From Acidobacteriales bacterium 59-55 (lineage in GTDB: Bacteria > Acidobacteriota > Terriglobia > Terriglobales > Acidobacteriaceae): a stretch of DNA of 64,000 nt. How positions within the stretch are numbered: position 1 is the first letter of the stretch; each line of letters begins with the position of its first letter. The notes below the pieces were generated by a model. That model was not told the origin of the DNA. It saw nothing but the letters and a program-made list of their open reading frames with translations, and searched no databases. Shown here in pieces: positions 26,519 through 35,453 of the stretch. The stretch spans positions 806,001 to 870,000 of the forward strand of contig MKSV01000007.1 of the NCBI GenBank assembly GCA_001897435.1, written 5' to 3'. A program made the translations under genes and the position numbers.

Positions 26519-26998
26519 CTATGCGAGCGTCGACAGGAACTCTTCGAGACGTTTGAAGCTCGCATCCACGCCTTCCTTCATTCCAGACTTCAGCGCCATA
26601 TCGCGAGACTCTTTCGTCGGGAACAGCTTGGTGTTCGTGATCGTTGTCTTGCCATCCTTCTCGGTCAGGACAAGCGTATTGATCGTCTCCGGCCCATAAC
26701 CTCCCCAGGACTCGGTGGAGACGATCCGTTCGGGCGGCAGCACTTCCTTGTACACACCGCTCATCCCCATCTCTTTCCCATCGGAGCTGCGCCAGACAAA
26801 CCGCCACGCTCCGCCCGTACGCAGATCGATCTCGCAGACGGGCATGGTCCAGCCCTCCGGCCCAAGCATCCATTGCGGGAGATATTTCGGTGTAGTCCAT
26901 GCCTCGAAGACGAGCTTGCGTGGAGCGTCGAAGACCCGTGTCATCACGATCTCGAGATCCGTGGGCGTGGTCAGTTGGAAGGTCTCTGCGTTGTTCAT
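26519..26998 (-). CDS. SRPBCC (AHSA1-like) domain protein
   Basis: A 159-residue protein with the START/Bet v1-like fold. The opening IVMTRVFDAPRKLVFEAWTT, the cavity residues GPEGWTMPVCEIDLRTGGAW, and the terminal GVDASFKRLEEFL are typical of the Activator of Hsp90 homologue 1-like group often paired with ArsR regulators. AAGGAG lies 8 bases before the ATG. It is downstream of the ArsR gene on the same strand with a 192-base gap containing hairpin repeats. The ligand is unknown. Confidence 0.9.
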   Translation of the reverse strand: MNNAETFQLTTPTDLEIVMTRVFDAPRKLVFEAWTTPKYLPQWMLGPEGWTMPVCEIDLRTGGAWRFVWRSSDGKEMGMSGVYKEVLPPERIVSTESWGGYGPETINTLVLTEKDGKTTITNTKLFPTKESRDMALKSGMKEGVDASFKRLEEFLSTLA

Positions 26999-27048
26999 CT
27001 GCGATTCTCCTTAATGAAACTTCTGGTTGAGTCCGGTTTTGTTAAGGA

Positions 27049-27100
27049 CACGGCTTCAGCCGTGCCACAAGTGCTTCGTTTGCAATGGGGCTTTAGCCCC
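27049..27100. repeat. Paired short hairpin repeats between arsR-like and SRPBCC genes
   Basis: CACGGCTTCAGCCGTG (27049-27064) and GGGGCTTTAGCCCC (27087-27100) are two tight hairpins 22 bases apart. A degenerate third (CAGCCTGTTTAGCCGCTG) follows at about 27138-27155. Tandem hairpins of this type look like a mobile or REP-like element inserted into the arsR-SRPBCC gap. Confidence 0.55.
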
Positions 27101-27190
27101 TGAGGTACGCTTTCGTTACATCCGAACCCTTCTTCCGCAGCCTGTTTAGCCGCTGAGGAAATGTTCGGAAATTTAATCGGACCTCCTCTA

Positions 27191-27553
27191 TCATTTTTTA
27201 GGTGTGTGCTTCTTGTGTTTAACCTGTGCCGCCTTCATGGTGTCGAGCAGGGCATCAAGCCGCCGGAAGTTGCCCTCCCATAACTGGCGGTAGTTCTCCA
27301 GCCATTCGGTTGCCTCCGCAAGCGGCGCTGCTTCTATCCGCCGCGGCCTGCGCTGCGCATCCTGGCCGCGCGAGATCAGGCCGGCTCTCTCCAGTACCTT
27401 CAAGTGCTTGGAGATCGCCGGCTGGCTCATGGCAAACGGTTCGGCCAGTTCCATAACGGAGGCCTCGCCCAGCGCAAGCTGCGCCAGGATGGCCCGCCGC
27501 GTCGGATCGGCAAGTGCTGCGAACGTCATGTCAAGATGGGCAGAAGTCATCAT
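27191..27553 (-). CDS. ArsR-family transcriptional regulator
   Basis: A 120-residue winged-helix repressor: MTFAALADPTRRAILAQLAL, then the recognition helix FAMSQPAISKHLKVLERAGL (about residues 40-59) and a wing with RGQDAQRRPRRIEAAPL. No metal-binding Cys motif is seen, so it belongs to the non-metal group that often controls SRPBCC genes. The C-terminus is Lys-rich (KHKKHTPKK). A 24-bp perfect palindrome lies 15 bases upstream, so autoregulation is likely. Confidence 0.92.
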   Translation of the reverse strand: MMTSAHLDMTFAALADPTRRAILAQLALGEASVMELAEPFAMSQPAISKHLKVLERAGLISRGQDAQRRPRRIEAAPLAEATEWLENYRQLWEGNFRRLDALLDTMKAAQVKHKKHTPKK

Positions 27554-27568
27554 AAAATCACCGTACAG

Positions 27569-27592
27569 TTATATAACTTATAAGTTATATAA
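27569..27592. promoter_or_regulatory. 24-bp perfect palindrome, probable ArsR operator
   Basis: The sequence TTATATAACTTA followed by its exact reverse complement occupies 27569-27592, just upstream of the ArsR-family start at 27553. ArsR-family dimers bind AT-rich dyads overlapping their own promoters. The dyad also contains TATAAC/TATAAG boxes that could be the -10 element. Confidence 0.8.
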
Positions 27593-27658
27593 TGAAGTCC
27601 AAGACGAATGTCAAGACTTTCAGCAAACTATTTTTCAGGCGAAGCGCAAAAGACGCTC

Positions 27659-28588
27659 TCACGCGCCGATCGTCGGTGCAGCCGGTGGCGCAGTAGGGTC
27701 TGCCTTCTGCTGCATGATGAGCATGTTGGAAGAGACGCCCAGCGGGATGCCTTCTTTCTCGAAGGCAAGGATGATGCGTCGGCGCAGCTCCCGGAGCACC
27801 GGGTCGCGCTGGTTGGCGCGCACGCGGAGGTTCACCGGATAGATCACCTCGCGGCCATTGATCTTATCCACGCCAAGGATATCGGGATCGGCGATGATCA
27901 CCTGCTTGAACGCAGAGTCATGGCGCACCTCGGCTGCGACCTTGCGCAGCAGCGCCATCACCCTGTCGGGATTGGCGCTCGCATCCACGCTGACCGGCAG
28001 GGAGGCGACAGAGTAGTCGCGCGAAAAGTTGGCGACCGAGGCAATCTGGCTGTTCGGGATCACATAGAGCGTTCCATCCCCGTCACGGAGCCGGGTAAGC
28101 CGCAGAGTGAGGTCCTCGACCGTCCCTTTGAGCCCGGCGATCGTGACGACCTCCCCCACGTTGTACTGGTCTTCCACCAGGATAAAGATGCCGTTGATCA
28201 TGTCCTTGAAGATCGATTGCGCGCCCAGGCCGATCCCGACCCCGACCACGCCCGCGGAGGCCAGCAGCGGTGTCAGGTTGATATTGAACAGAGACAGGAT
28301 GTGCAGAAGAACGATGAATCCGATCAAGCCGTACGACGTCGCCCGTACGATCGCCGCCACGGTGCGAAGCTGGGCCGCGCGCTGCGAATTGCCAACCTGC
28401 TTATCGGCTCTTCGACGTAACCTGTTGACGAAGATGGCGATGATGCGTTGCAAAGTGAAGGCGATCACAAGCACAACGACAAGGCGCGGCAGGTCATTCG
28501 CCACAAATTGAATCACGAAGTTGTGCCAGTTGCGTTCCAGAACCTTTGAAAGATATTCGTATTGCATGGGCGCAGGCGGGGAGAGCAT
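27659..28588 (-). CDS. MscS-family mechanosensitive ion channel
   Basis: A 309-residue small-conductance channel-type protein. Three membrane helices are visible at about residues 30-50, 85-108 and 112-140. The pore helix ASAGVVGVGIGLGAQSIFKD (about 115-140) is typical of MscS TM3, followed by the beta domain (QYNVGEVVTIAGLKGTVEDL, and IPNSQIASVANFSRDY). The C-terminal alpha/beta domain carries FEKEGIPLGV. It acts in the inner membrane under hypo-osmotic stress. Met8 is an alternative start. Confidence 0.95.
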   Translation of the reverse strand: MLSPPAPMQYEYLSKVLERNWHNFVIQFVANDLPRLVVVLVIAFTLQRIIAIFVNRLRRRADKQVGNSQRAAQLRTVAAIVRATSYGLIGFIVLLHILSLFNINLTPLLASAGVVGVGIGLGAQSIFKDMINGIFILVEDQYNVGEVVTIAGLKGTVEDLTLRLTRLRDGDGTLYVIPNSQIASVANFSRDYSVASLPVSVDASANPDRVMALLRKVAAEVRHDSAFKQVIIADPDILGVDKINGREVIYPVNLRVRANQRDPVLRELRRRIILAFEKEGIPLGVSSNMLIMQQKADPTAPPAAPTIGA

Positions 28589-28683
28589 GATTGAGGCGTC
28601 TCGCTTTCGTGAATGCTTCTAGAACAGAATGCTTGAGCTTCTTCCAGGATGCAATTCTCCGCAAAGCGGAATCGAGGTGCGTT

Positions 28684-29067
28684 ATGAAAATACTTTGTTC
28701 AGCCCTTATGGGGATGGGATTGATGGTGGGAACTTTCGGGCTTCTCGCAGCCCCGGCCGCGGCGCAGTTGTCGTCGCAACCGTTCCCCCCGCAGCGTCAG
28801 CCTCCGGGGCAACTCGGGCGTCCCGGTCAGGACGAGCCGCCGACCGCCTTGCCGGACCCCTCGATCGCGCAGCGGCAGGCGCGTTTGCGAAACAACGACC
28901 GCCAGCAGCGCCTCGTTGCCGACACCGATAAGCTACTCGTTTTGGCGACGGAGTTGAAGCAGGACGTCTCCAAAACTAACCAGAACGTTCTCTCTGTGGA
29001 TGTCATTAAAAAGGCCGAGGAGATCGAAAAGCTGGCTCACAGCGTCAAGGAACGGATGAAGGGCTGA
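28684..29067 (+). CDS. Small secreted protein of unknown function
   Basis: A 127-residue protein. A clear signal peptide (ILCSALMGMGLMVGTFGLLA, cut near AAA-Q) is followed by a Pro/Gln-rich segment (SSQPFPPQRQPPGQLGRPG) and a charged helix (LVADTDKLLVLATELKQDVS, then IKKAEEIEKLAHSVKERMKG). ATG 28684 is preceded by GGTGCGTT; a longer frame from 28591 lacks a signal peptide. I do not recognise a named family. It is divergent from the MscS gene. Confidence 0.7.
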   Translation: MKILCSALMGMGLMVGTFGLLAAPAAAQLSSQPFPPQRQPPGQLGRPGQDEPPTALPDPSIAQRQARLRNNDRQQRLVADTDKLLVLATELKQDVSKTNQNVLSVDVIKKAEEIEKLAHSVKERMKG

Positions 29068-29187
29068 GGGTGCGTAGCCACCAATCCCACGCCCGAGGGT
29101 AGCCTTGTGAGCACCCGGCTCACTCGCTGAAGGCGGGGGTAAAGAATTACAATTCCTGATGTTGACCGCTAAAAGATCGAGGCAGAG

Positions 29188-31377
29188 ATGGCACCGCAAA
29201 GTCTGAAGGAGATTGAGGTTCTGGAAGCCGGTACACCGGCCTCCAGCGCGGAGCATGAACTGACAGACCAGCAGTGGATCGAGTTCTACCGCCTGATGTA
29301 CCTCTCGCGGCGAACCGACGACCGCGAGATCGTGCTCAAGCGGCAGCAGAAGATCTTCTTTCAGGTATCCTGCGCAGGCCACGAGGCGCTGCTGGTGGCG
29401 GCGGGCATGGCCATGCGCCCCGGTTACGACTGGTTCTACCCCTACTATCGCGACCGCGCCATCTGTCTTGCCCTTGGCAACACGGTGGAGGACCAGCTTC
29501 TGCAATCGGTAGGCGCAGCCGACGATCCCGCCAGCGGCGGCCGCCAAATGCCCTCGCACTGGGCCAGCAGCAAGCTGAACATCGTCACCTCGTCCTCCTC
29601 GACCGCGACCCAGTGCCTCCATGCCATCGGCTGCGCCGAGGCGGGCCGCTACTTCGCGAAGTACCCCGAGGCCGCCGCCAGGCATGACGGCGATTATCGC
29701 CAGTTCAAAGACGTTAAATTTCATGGAGACGAAGTCGTCTTCCTCTCCATTGGAGAAGGTGCAACCAGTCAGGGAGAGTTCTGGGAGTCGCTCAACACGG
29801 CGAGCAATCAGAAGCTTCCCGTCGTCTATGTCATCGAGGACAACGAGTACGCCATCTCCACCCCGGTCGAGACCAACACCCCCGGCGGCAACATCTCGCG
29901 TCTCGTCGCCAACTTTCCCAACTTCCACTTTGCCGAGATCGACGGTACTGATGCTGTTGCCAGCTACAAGGCCATGGCCGAGGCCGTAGCCTACTGCCGC
30001 GCCGGGAACGGACCCGCGCTGGTGCACGGCCACGTCATCCGCCCCTATTCGCACTCCCTCAGCGACGATGAGCGTCTCTACCGCGCCGCCGACGAACTCG
30101 AGGCCGATGCCCTGCGCGATCCCATCTCGCGGATGCAGATGTGGCTGCTGCGCGAGGGCATCCTCGACGAGGAGGGCATCAACCGCCTCGAGCGCAAGGT
30201 CGACGAAGAGGTGCAGCGCGCCGCCGACAAGGCTGTCGCCGCGAAGCTGCCGACGGCAGGCTCGATCCTGCGCCACGTCTACTCCGAAGACCTCACCCCC
30301 ATGGACGCCCGCTTCGACACCGAGCCGGCCGTCACCGCGGACACCTCCGAGCGCACCATGGCCGACCTCATCAACCGCTGCCTCAAAGACGAGATGCGCC
30401 GCGACCCGCGCATCGTCGTCTTCGGCGAAGACGTCGCCGACGCCAGCCGAGAAGAGGCCTTGCGCGCCGGCAAGGTCAAGGGCAAGGGCGGCGTCTTCAA
30501 GCTCACCGCCGGCCTGCAGACCGAGTTCGGCAGCGACCGCGTCTGGAACTCTCCGCTCGCCGAAGCCAACATCGTCGGCCGCGCCATCGGTATGGCCGAG
30601 CGCGGCCTCAAGCCGGTCGTCGAGATCCAGTTCTTCGATTACATCTGGCCGGCCATGCACCAGATGCGCAACGAGCTGGCGCTGATTCGCTGGCGTTCCA
30701 ACAACGTCTTCAGCTCGCCCCTGGTCATCCGTGTGCCTATCGGCGGATACCTGACCGGCGGCTCGATCTATCACTCGCAGTCCGGCGAGAGCATCTTCAC
30801 CCACACCCCCGGCGTGCGCGTCGTGATGCCCTCGAATGCGCTCGATGCCATGGGCATGTTGCGGACGGCGATCCGCTGCGATGACCCCGTCCTCTTCCTC
30901 GAGCACAAGCGCCTCTACCGCGAAACCTACGGCCGCGCCGCCTATCCGGGACCGGATTTCTGCATCCCCTTCGGCAAGGCGCAGATCGTTCGCCCGGGCA
31001 AGGACATGACCGTCATCACCTACGGCGCCGTGGTGCCGCGTGCGTTACAGGCGGCACAGAAGCTGCATCGCGAGAAGGGCATCGACGTTGAGCTGATCGA
31101 CCTGCGCAGCCTCGCCCCCTACGACTGGGAGGCCATCGCCGAGAGCGTGCGCAAGACCAGCCGCGTCCTCGTCGCGCACGAGGACATGCTCAGCTGGGGA
31201 TACGGCGCCGAGATCGCCGCGCGCATCGGCGACGAGCTCTTTCACGACCTCGACGCTCCCGTGCGCCGCGTAGGAGCGATGGACGTCTTCGTCGCCTATC
31301 AGCCGCAGCTCGAGGATGTCATCCTCCCCCAGCCGGAGCGCCTCTTCCGCGCCATGGAAGAGTTGGCAGCTTTCTAG
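29188..31377 (+). CDS. 2-oxoacid dehydrogenase E1, fused alpha and beta subunits
   Basis: A 729-residue thiamine-diphosphate enzyme of the branched-chain 2-oxoacid or pyruvate dehydrogenase type, decarboxylating the oxoacid and acylating E2 lipoyl groups. Residues 20-370 are E1-alpha ([20 protein letters not shown], and the TPP motif region [20 protein letters not shown], with EDNEYAIST). Residues 390-729 are E1-beta ([20 protein letters not shown], then [14 protein letters not shown], and a C-terminal transketolase-like domain with [20 protein letters not shown]). E2 and E3 genes are not adjacent. Substrate is undecided. Confidence 0.9.
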   Translation: MAPQSLKEIEVLEAGTPASSAEHELTDQQWIEFYRLMYLSRRTDDREIVLKRQQKIFFQVSCAGHEALLVAAGMAMRPGYDWFYPYYRDRAICLALGNTVEDQLLQSVGAADDPASGGRQMPSHWASSKLNIVTSSSSTATQCLHAIGCAEAGRYFAKYPEAAARHDGDYRQFKDVKFHGDEVVFLSIGEGATSQGEFWESLNTASNQKLPVVYVIEDNEYAISTPVETNTPGGNISRLVANFPNFHFAEIDGTDAVASYKAMAEAVAYCRAGNGPALVHGHVIRPYSHSLSDDERLYRAADELEADALRDPISRMQMWLLREGILDEEGINRLERKVDEEVQRAADKAVAAKLPTAGSILRHVYSEDLTPMDARFDTEPAVTADTSERTMADLINRCLKDEMRRDPRIVVFGEDVADASREEALRAGKVKGKGGVFKLTAGLQTEFGSDRVWNSPLAEANIVGRAIGMAERGLKPVVEIQFFDYIWPAMHQMRNELALIRWRSNNVFSSPLVIRVPIGGYLTGGSIYHSQSGESIFTHTPGVRVVMPSNALDAMGMLRTAIRCDDPVLFLEHKRLYRETYGRAAYPGPDFCIPFGKAQIVRPGKDMTVITYGAVVPRALQAAQKLHREKGIDVELIDLRSLAPYDWEAIAESVRKTSRVLVAHEDMLSWGYGAEIAARIGDELFHDLDAPVRRVGAMDVFVAYQPQLEDVILPQPERLFRAMEELAAF

Positions 31378-31734
31378 CGCTATTTCGTCCGCTGCGCACC
31401 CCTGTATTCCTACCTTCCCAAAAAGCGATCACCAAGAATGAAGGAAGTTAGAGGCATCCGTCAGTCTAAAAGTTGCAGATAAACCCAAAGAAATCGGCCT
31501 CTATTGTTTTCGGGATATCAAAATTTTGAATCTACGAAATGGTGGAAAACGTGGACAACTTTTTAGTTGTTCCCGCGTCTTATGAAGTGTAGTCAGCAGT
31601 TGCCGGACTTTCACTTCCCTCGGTCACGGCTTCCCAAATCCGCAAGGCCAATACCTACCGTAAACGTAAGGCCCCCACAGCATCGGGGGCCTTCACTCCG
31701 TCTGGGCTCTTTCGTTCTACCGTTCTCCCGCTCT
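31378..31734. other. AT-richer intergenic region
   Basis: 357 bases between the convergent E1 and DoxX genes. Apart from the terminator at 31669-31692 I see no gene. The left part (about 31420-31600) is notably AT-richer than the flanking coding DNA. Confidence 0.5.
31669..31692. terminator. Stem-loop terminator between E1 and DoxX genes
   Basis: AGGCCCCC and GGGGGCCT pair around ACAGCATC. It is downstream of the minus-strand DoxX gene. The following bases on that strand (TACGTTTACGG) are only weakly T-rich. Confidence 0.65.
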
Positions 31735-32133
31735 TTAGGAAAAACCGATCTTCCGATCCAGCGACAGCGCCCCCGCGCCATAGAAAAGCAGCATGATCGC
31801 AATCGCGGCCAGGTCCGCAATGTAGTTGTACATGCCGAAGCCGTGATGGATGCCCACCAGAAACAGCGCCGTCAGCATGTTGATGGCGATCATTCCCGCG
31901 GCAAACCGCGTGAACAGCCCCAGGATCACCAGAATGCCGCCCGCAAACTCGGTGAATGCCGAGACGTAGCCCAGCCAGTAGGGAAGTCCCATCACGACAA
32001 CGCTATGCACGAACCGGTCGAGCGCGGCGTGGCTGGAGACCTTCTGATATCCGTGGACCACGACCGAGAGACCGAGAGCCAGCCGCAGCAGAAGCGCTCC
32101 CCAGGGCTGAAGGTTGTTGAGAAATCTTGTCAT
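31735..32133 (-). CDS. DoxX family membrane protein
   Basis: A 132-residue protein with four predicted membrane helices: PWGALLLRLALGLSVVVHGY, LPYWLGYVSAFTEFAGGILV, MIAINMLTALFLVGIHHGFG and IADLAAIAIMLLFYGAGALS. The family's conserved HGYQKV motif follows helix 1. DoxX-like proteins are often linked to sulfur or redox stress but the function here is unknown. GAGGAAAG lies upstream of the ATG. Confidence 0.88.
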   Translation of the reverse strand: MTRFLNNLQPWGALLLRLALGLSVVVHGYQKVSSHAALDRFVHSVVVMGLPYWLGYVSAFTEFAGGILVILGLFTRFAAGMIAINMLTALFLVGIHHGFGMYNYIADLAAIAIMLLFYGAGALSLDRKIGFS

Positions 32134-32184
32134 AAAATTCTTTCCTCGAAAGAGTTTAGAAGGTCGTCGTGGGTTTAAAGAGAT

Positions 32185-33111
32185 TTATCGAGCCGCTGTA
32201 GCAGAGATTGCCGATTGCGGAAGATAGCGGTCAAAAAAATGGACAAGGACCTCGGCATCAGGAGTCTTTTCCGAAGTCCCGGTCTCGGCAGTGACTTTGG
32301 GGCCGGCCGCGCTACGAAACGCGGTCTTCATCTGACCCGATGACTCGGGGCCGGCGATCAGCAGCTTGGGTGTGCGCAGCGTCTCCAGCGGTTTGGCCAT
32401 CGGAAAGTCTTCGTGGAAGAGCATGCCCACCGGAATGAACCTGGAGCGCGAGTCGCGGCGAACCGTATCCATCAGGTCGGCGTTGGGCGCGTCGAGGATG
32501 AGGGCCGAAACCGTGGCATGAGATTGTGCCAGACGAGTTGCAAGCGAGGCTCCAACCCCGGTTCCGTAAAGCACGATCCGCTCTGGCGGGACGCCTCGCG
32601 ACTGGGTCAGATACTGCCAGGCGGAGTCGGCATCCTCAGTCATCCTCTGTTGGCTGGGGTGGACCTTGGCGCTCTGGCCGTAGCCCCGGTAGTCGAAGGC
32701 GAAGACGTTGATGCCGAGCGTATGCAGCAGCCCGAGCGTGGGCGTCGAATCGGCCAGCGAACCGTCGCCCGCAGGCAGAAAGAGCACGGTCGCCTCGTGA
32801 AACCGCCCTTGCGGAACTGCCGGAATCCACCACCCCGTTAGCTTGGGGATGGCGTCGCTGCCGGGCGCAAAGTGGACCGCCTCGAAGGCAGCGCCTTCGA
32901 TCGACGCAGGCGCGGTGGCCGTTCGCGCAGGGTGCAGAACGATCTGCCACTGTCCCTGGTAGAAGAGGAAGCAGAGCGCAAGGTAGCCGCACACAAACGC
33001 CAAGGCCAGGGTTACGCCGATGGCCTTCGCCAGCCAGACCGGGTCGACGGTCTCGGGCTGGGGCGACGCCTCGGAACGACGTCTGGACGCTTTGGGATGG
33101 GGGCGGGGCAT
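32185..33111 (-). CDS. Membrane-anchored alpha/beta-hydrolase-fold protein lacking the catalytic serine
   Basis: A 308-residue protein: a basic N-terminus, one membrane segment (about residues 25-50, AIGVTLALAFVCGYLALCFL), then an alpha/beta-hydrolase fold. The strand-turn FAFDYRGYGQSAKVHPSQQR is typical of the family. At the nucleophile elbow the expected GxSxGG is LYGTGVGAS, so Ser is replaced by Gly. No obvious acid (the loop is IAGPESSGQ instead of HGxxD) or C-terminal catalytic His is seen. It may be a non-enzymatic relative. I chose ATG 33111; the frame extends to 33192. Confidence 0.75.
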   Translation of the reverse strand: MPRPHPKASRRRSEASPQPETVDPVWLAKAIGVTLALAFVCGYLALCFLFYQGQWQIVLHPARTATAPASIEGAAFEAVHFAPGSDAIPKLTGWWIPAVPQGRFHEATVLFLPAGDGSLADSTPTLGLLHTLGINVFAFDYRGYGQSAKVHPSQQRMTEDADSAWQYLTQSRGVPPERIVLYGTGVGASLATRLAQSHATVSALILDAPNADLMDTVRRDSRSRFIPVGMLFHEDFPMAKPLETLRTPKLLIAGPESSGQMKTAFRSAAGPKVTAETGTSEKTPDAEVLVHFFDRYLPQSAISATAAR

Positions 33112-33241
33112 GAGAGCTGCTCTAAGAACTTTAGCATCTGCAAAACACAGATTTAAACCATCACAGAACGTATCCGATAACCCCAGACGCACGTCATCTC
33201 GACCAACTTCCCTCGATCCTCTTTCAATCTGCTACAAACAC

Positions 33242-33304
33242 ACGTCATCTCGACCGAAGCCACGCGGCTTCATCGCGTCGCGGAGTGGAGAGACCCCTGT
33301 ATTT
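33242..33304. repeat. Dispersed intergenic repeat, copy 2 (GTGGAGAGACCCC family)
   Basis: ACGTCATCTCGACCGAAGCC to GTGGAGAGACCCCTGTATTT (33285-33304) parallels 18716-18777. An extra partial start (ACGTCATCTCGACC) lies at 33190-33203. The middle holds an imperfect hairpin (GAAGCCACGCGGCTTC, 33256-33271). Confidence 0.7.
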
Positions 33305-33349
33305 CGCCGTTGTCCGTACAGCAGTCAATAGGAGTTTTTAGACAGCGTC

Positions 33350-34500
33350 TTAGGGACTTGTATGTGTGACCTGTGCCACTGCCGGATCAACCGAGGGGGC
33401 CGCTTTATGTCGTCCCACGCTGCGGCTCCAAAGCATGAACGGTCTTTCCACGGCTATGTAAAATCCCCACGATAAGACGATCGCCGTCGGAAGATACAAG
33501 AGGAAGAATACTGGGTGACTTACCTTTTCCATGAGCAACACGGTCATGCTGAACAGCACAGTTCCGTGCACGAGGTAGAGGCTGTAGGAGATGCGTCCTA
33601 AAAAAGCTGGAGCGGCAGAGTTGAGTATCCGGCGAGCTGAATGAGAATTTAGCCCAACGATGAGCAGTCCGGCCGCTCCAATTGCCACCGGCATATCTCC
33701 CAGGTGCCACAGTGGTCCAATGCCGGCAAGATGCCGACCACCGAAGTACAACAAAAGCGATGTGAGCATAAACGCTCCACATTGGAATGGAGCAAGCCTC
33801 TTGTACCTCTCGCTCAGGCCTTCAAGGTTCTTCGCCAGAAGGATTCCAACAAGAAATATTCCAGCATACTCAAACGTCACAAGAAATTTATGATCTCCAA
33901 CATGGACCCCAAGGATGGTGCAAATGCCGATCAGTAGGAGCGTGTACCTTGCCTTCAGTTTGTTGCTGCGAGGAACAGCAGGGGAAATATGAGAGAGATC
34001 CTCATCTCGTAAACCAGGGACCAAAAGGCGGTGTTGTACCGGTTATAGTTGTAATCCCCGATGAAGAGCAGATGCTGAATGACGCTATGAAGGTCCACCG
34101 GAGCTGACCACGTTCCCGCCCGCCAGCCGGATACACCGAGTTGACTGTGCCATAGAGAACAGCCGGCAAGAGCTAGCGCCAGGGCCGCCAGGTAAGGGCC
34201 ATAGATACGAAGGACGCGACGACGAACGAATATCGGGTAAGGTCGGTTCTTGCCTCTCAAGAACGGGAGACTGAGCACGAACCCGCTCAAAAGAAAGAAG
34301 TAGATGACGGATTCATGTCCAGAGATGAAGGGGGACAAGATAACAGCAGCTACACCTGTTCCCGTCAGGAGGGAAGGGTAAAACATATGAGTGTAATGGT
34401 GAAACAACACCACTAGCGCGGCGATGCCGCGCATTGAGTCCAATTCGTGAAATCTGCGTCCCTCGCCTTCAGGGTTTTGTAGCAGCAGAGAAGTCTTCAA
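33350..34500 (-). pseudogene. Acyltransferase 3 family membrane protein, frameshifted
   Basis: Two overlapping minus-strand frames together make one OafA/acyltransferase-3 protein. The first (34500-33955, 181 residues) has the N-terminal motif RRFHELDSMRGIAALVVLFH and helices up to RISLIFPLLFLAATN. The second (34024-33350) resumes with NKLKARYTLLLIGICTILGV and continues through helices to AFLGRISYSLYLVHGTVLFS and FYIAVERPF. The switch is near 33955-33970 and needs one missing base. The family O-acylates cell-surface glycans. A single frameshift suggests recent inactivation or a sequencing error. Confidence 0.8.
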
Positions 34501-34648
34501 GTCGTGCCCTAAGTTTCAGTGCTCATCATTTGTGCGAGCCAAGCATATACCTTCTGTTTCAGAAAAAATATGTCGCATCGTCCGCGCACCGAATCCTTTG
34601 CAGGCGGCGTGTACGGCTTGATTTGTGACGACTGTTATCTGCCTTTGC

Positions 34649-35290
34649 TCAACCTGCTGCCACTGGATGCAGCAGCCCTTCGAGCCCCTGCCGCCGCATC
34701 TCGCGCTCGAAATCCTCGTGCCGGCCGTACTGGATGGCCTGCATTCCGGCTGCGTGCGCGGCCTCGATATTCTCTGCCTTGTCGTCGATAAAGAGAATCG
34801 CGCCCGGGTCCGTGGCAAGTCCCTCTGCGGCACTCCGGTAGATGGCCGCCTCGGGCTTGGCCAGCTTCAGCGAGTAGGACCAAACGCAGTGGTCGAAGCC
34901 GCCGATCCAGGCGAACTTCGCCTTCAGACCCTCGGCCATGGCGTCGCCGATGTTGGAGAGGATGCCGGTGCGAATCCGCGCCCGCTGCAGCCGCTCGGCC
35001 CACTCGACCATGGGAGTGTTCAGGCGCGACCAGAGGTTGACGTCGGCGACGATCAGATCGGCGATCTGCGCTGGCGTCAGGACGGTTTTGGAGCCAATGG
35101 CGATCTGTTGCCAGTAGCTCTGGCCAGTGTAGGTGCCGCGGTCGTACTCGTGGCGATAAGCCCAGTATTCGCGGTGCAGATCGGCGTCGGAGAGGCCGCT
35201 GATGGCCAGCATCTGCTGCCAGACAACGGGGTCGGCAGGCAGGGAGAGAACCTGGCCGAAGTCGAAGAGGACTGCTTTAATCGGTGTCAT
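34649..35290 (-). CDS. HAD-superfamily hydrolase (HAD-IA, YihX-like)
   Basis: A 213-residue cytoplasmic phosphatase-like protein. Motif I is AVLFDFGQVL (the second Asp of DxD is Gly, as in the YihX-like group), motif II ILSNIGD, motif III with Lys in SLKLAKPEAAIYR, and motif IV LFIDDKAENIEAAHAAGMQA. The length and order fit subfamily IA. The substrate is unknown. It is divergent from the aminotransferase gene across a 163-base region with operator-like repeats. Confidence 0.9.
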   Translation of the reverse strand: MTPIKAVLFDFGQVLSLPADPVVWQQMLAISGLSDADLHREYWAYRHEYDRGTYTGQSYWQQIAIGSKTVLTPAQIADLIVADVNLWSRLNTPMVEWAERLQRARIRTGILSNIGDAMAEGLKAKFAWIGGFDHCVWSYSLKLAKPEAAIYRSAAEGLATDPGAILFIDDKAENIEAAHAAGMQAIQYGRHEDFEREMRRQGLEGLLHPVAAG

Positions 35291-35351
35291 AAAGGCGGAA
35301 TTGCTTCATTTTAGGGCATCGCAGCCATGTAACGTTTGAAACATGCTTTCT

Positions 35352-35403
35352 CTGGTTACACAGGGCCAAATGTAACCAGTGAAGACTGATTTCTCTGGTT
35401 ACA
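35352..35403. promoter_or_regulatory. Three-copy operator-like repeat CTGGTTACA
   Basis: CTGGTTACA occurs at 35352-35360 and 35395-35403 (43 bases apart) and its inverse TGTAACCAG at 35371-35379. The direct copies share TCTCTGGTTACA context. It lies 51-102 bases upstream of the aminotransferase start and in the shared gap with the HAD gene. It looks like a binding site for a dimeric or multimeric regulator not encoded nearby. Confidence 0.6.
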
Positions 35404-35453
35404 ACAGCAAAAACCGATCCCAATCGCAGGCGCTACCGATTTAGCATGGAGGG

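Noticed and set aside
28933..30906. 657-residue minus-strand frame
   Set aside because: Antisense to the E1 dehydrogenase; low-complexity His/Gly/Val-rich product typical of GC-rich shadows.
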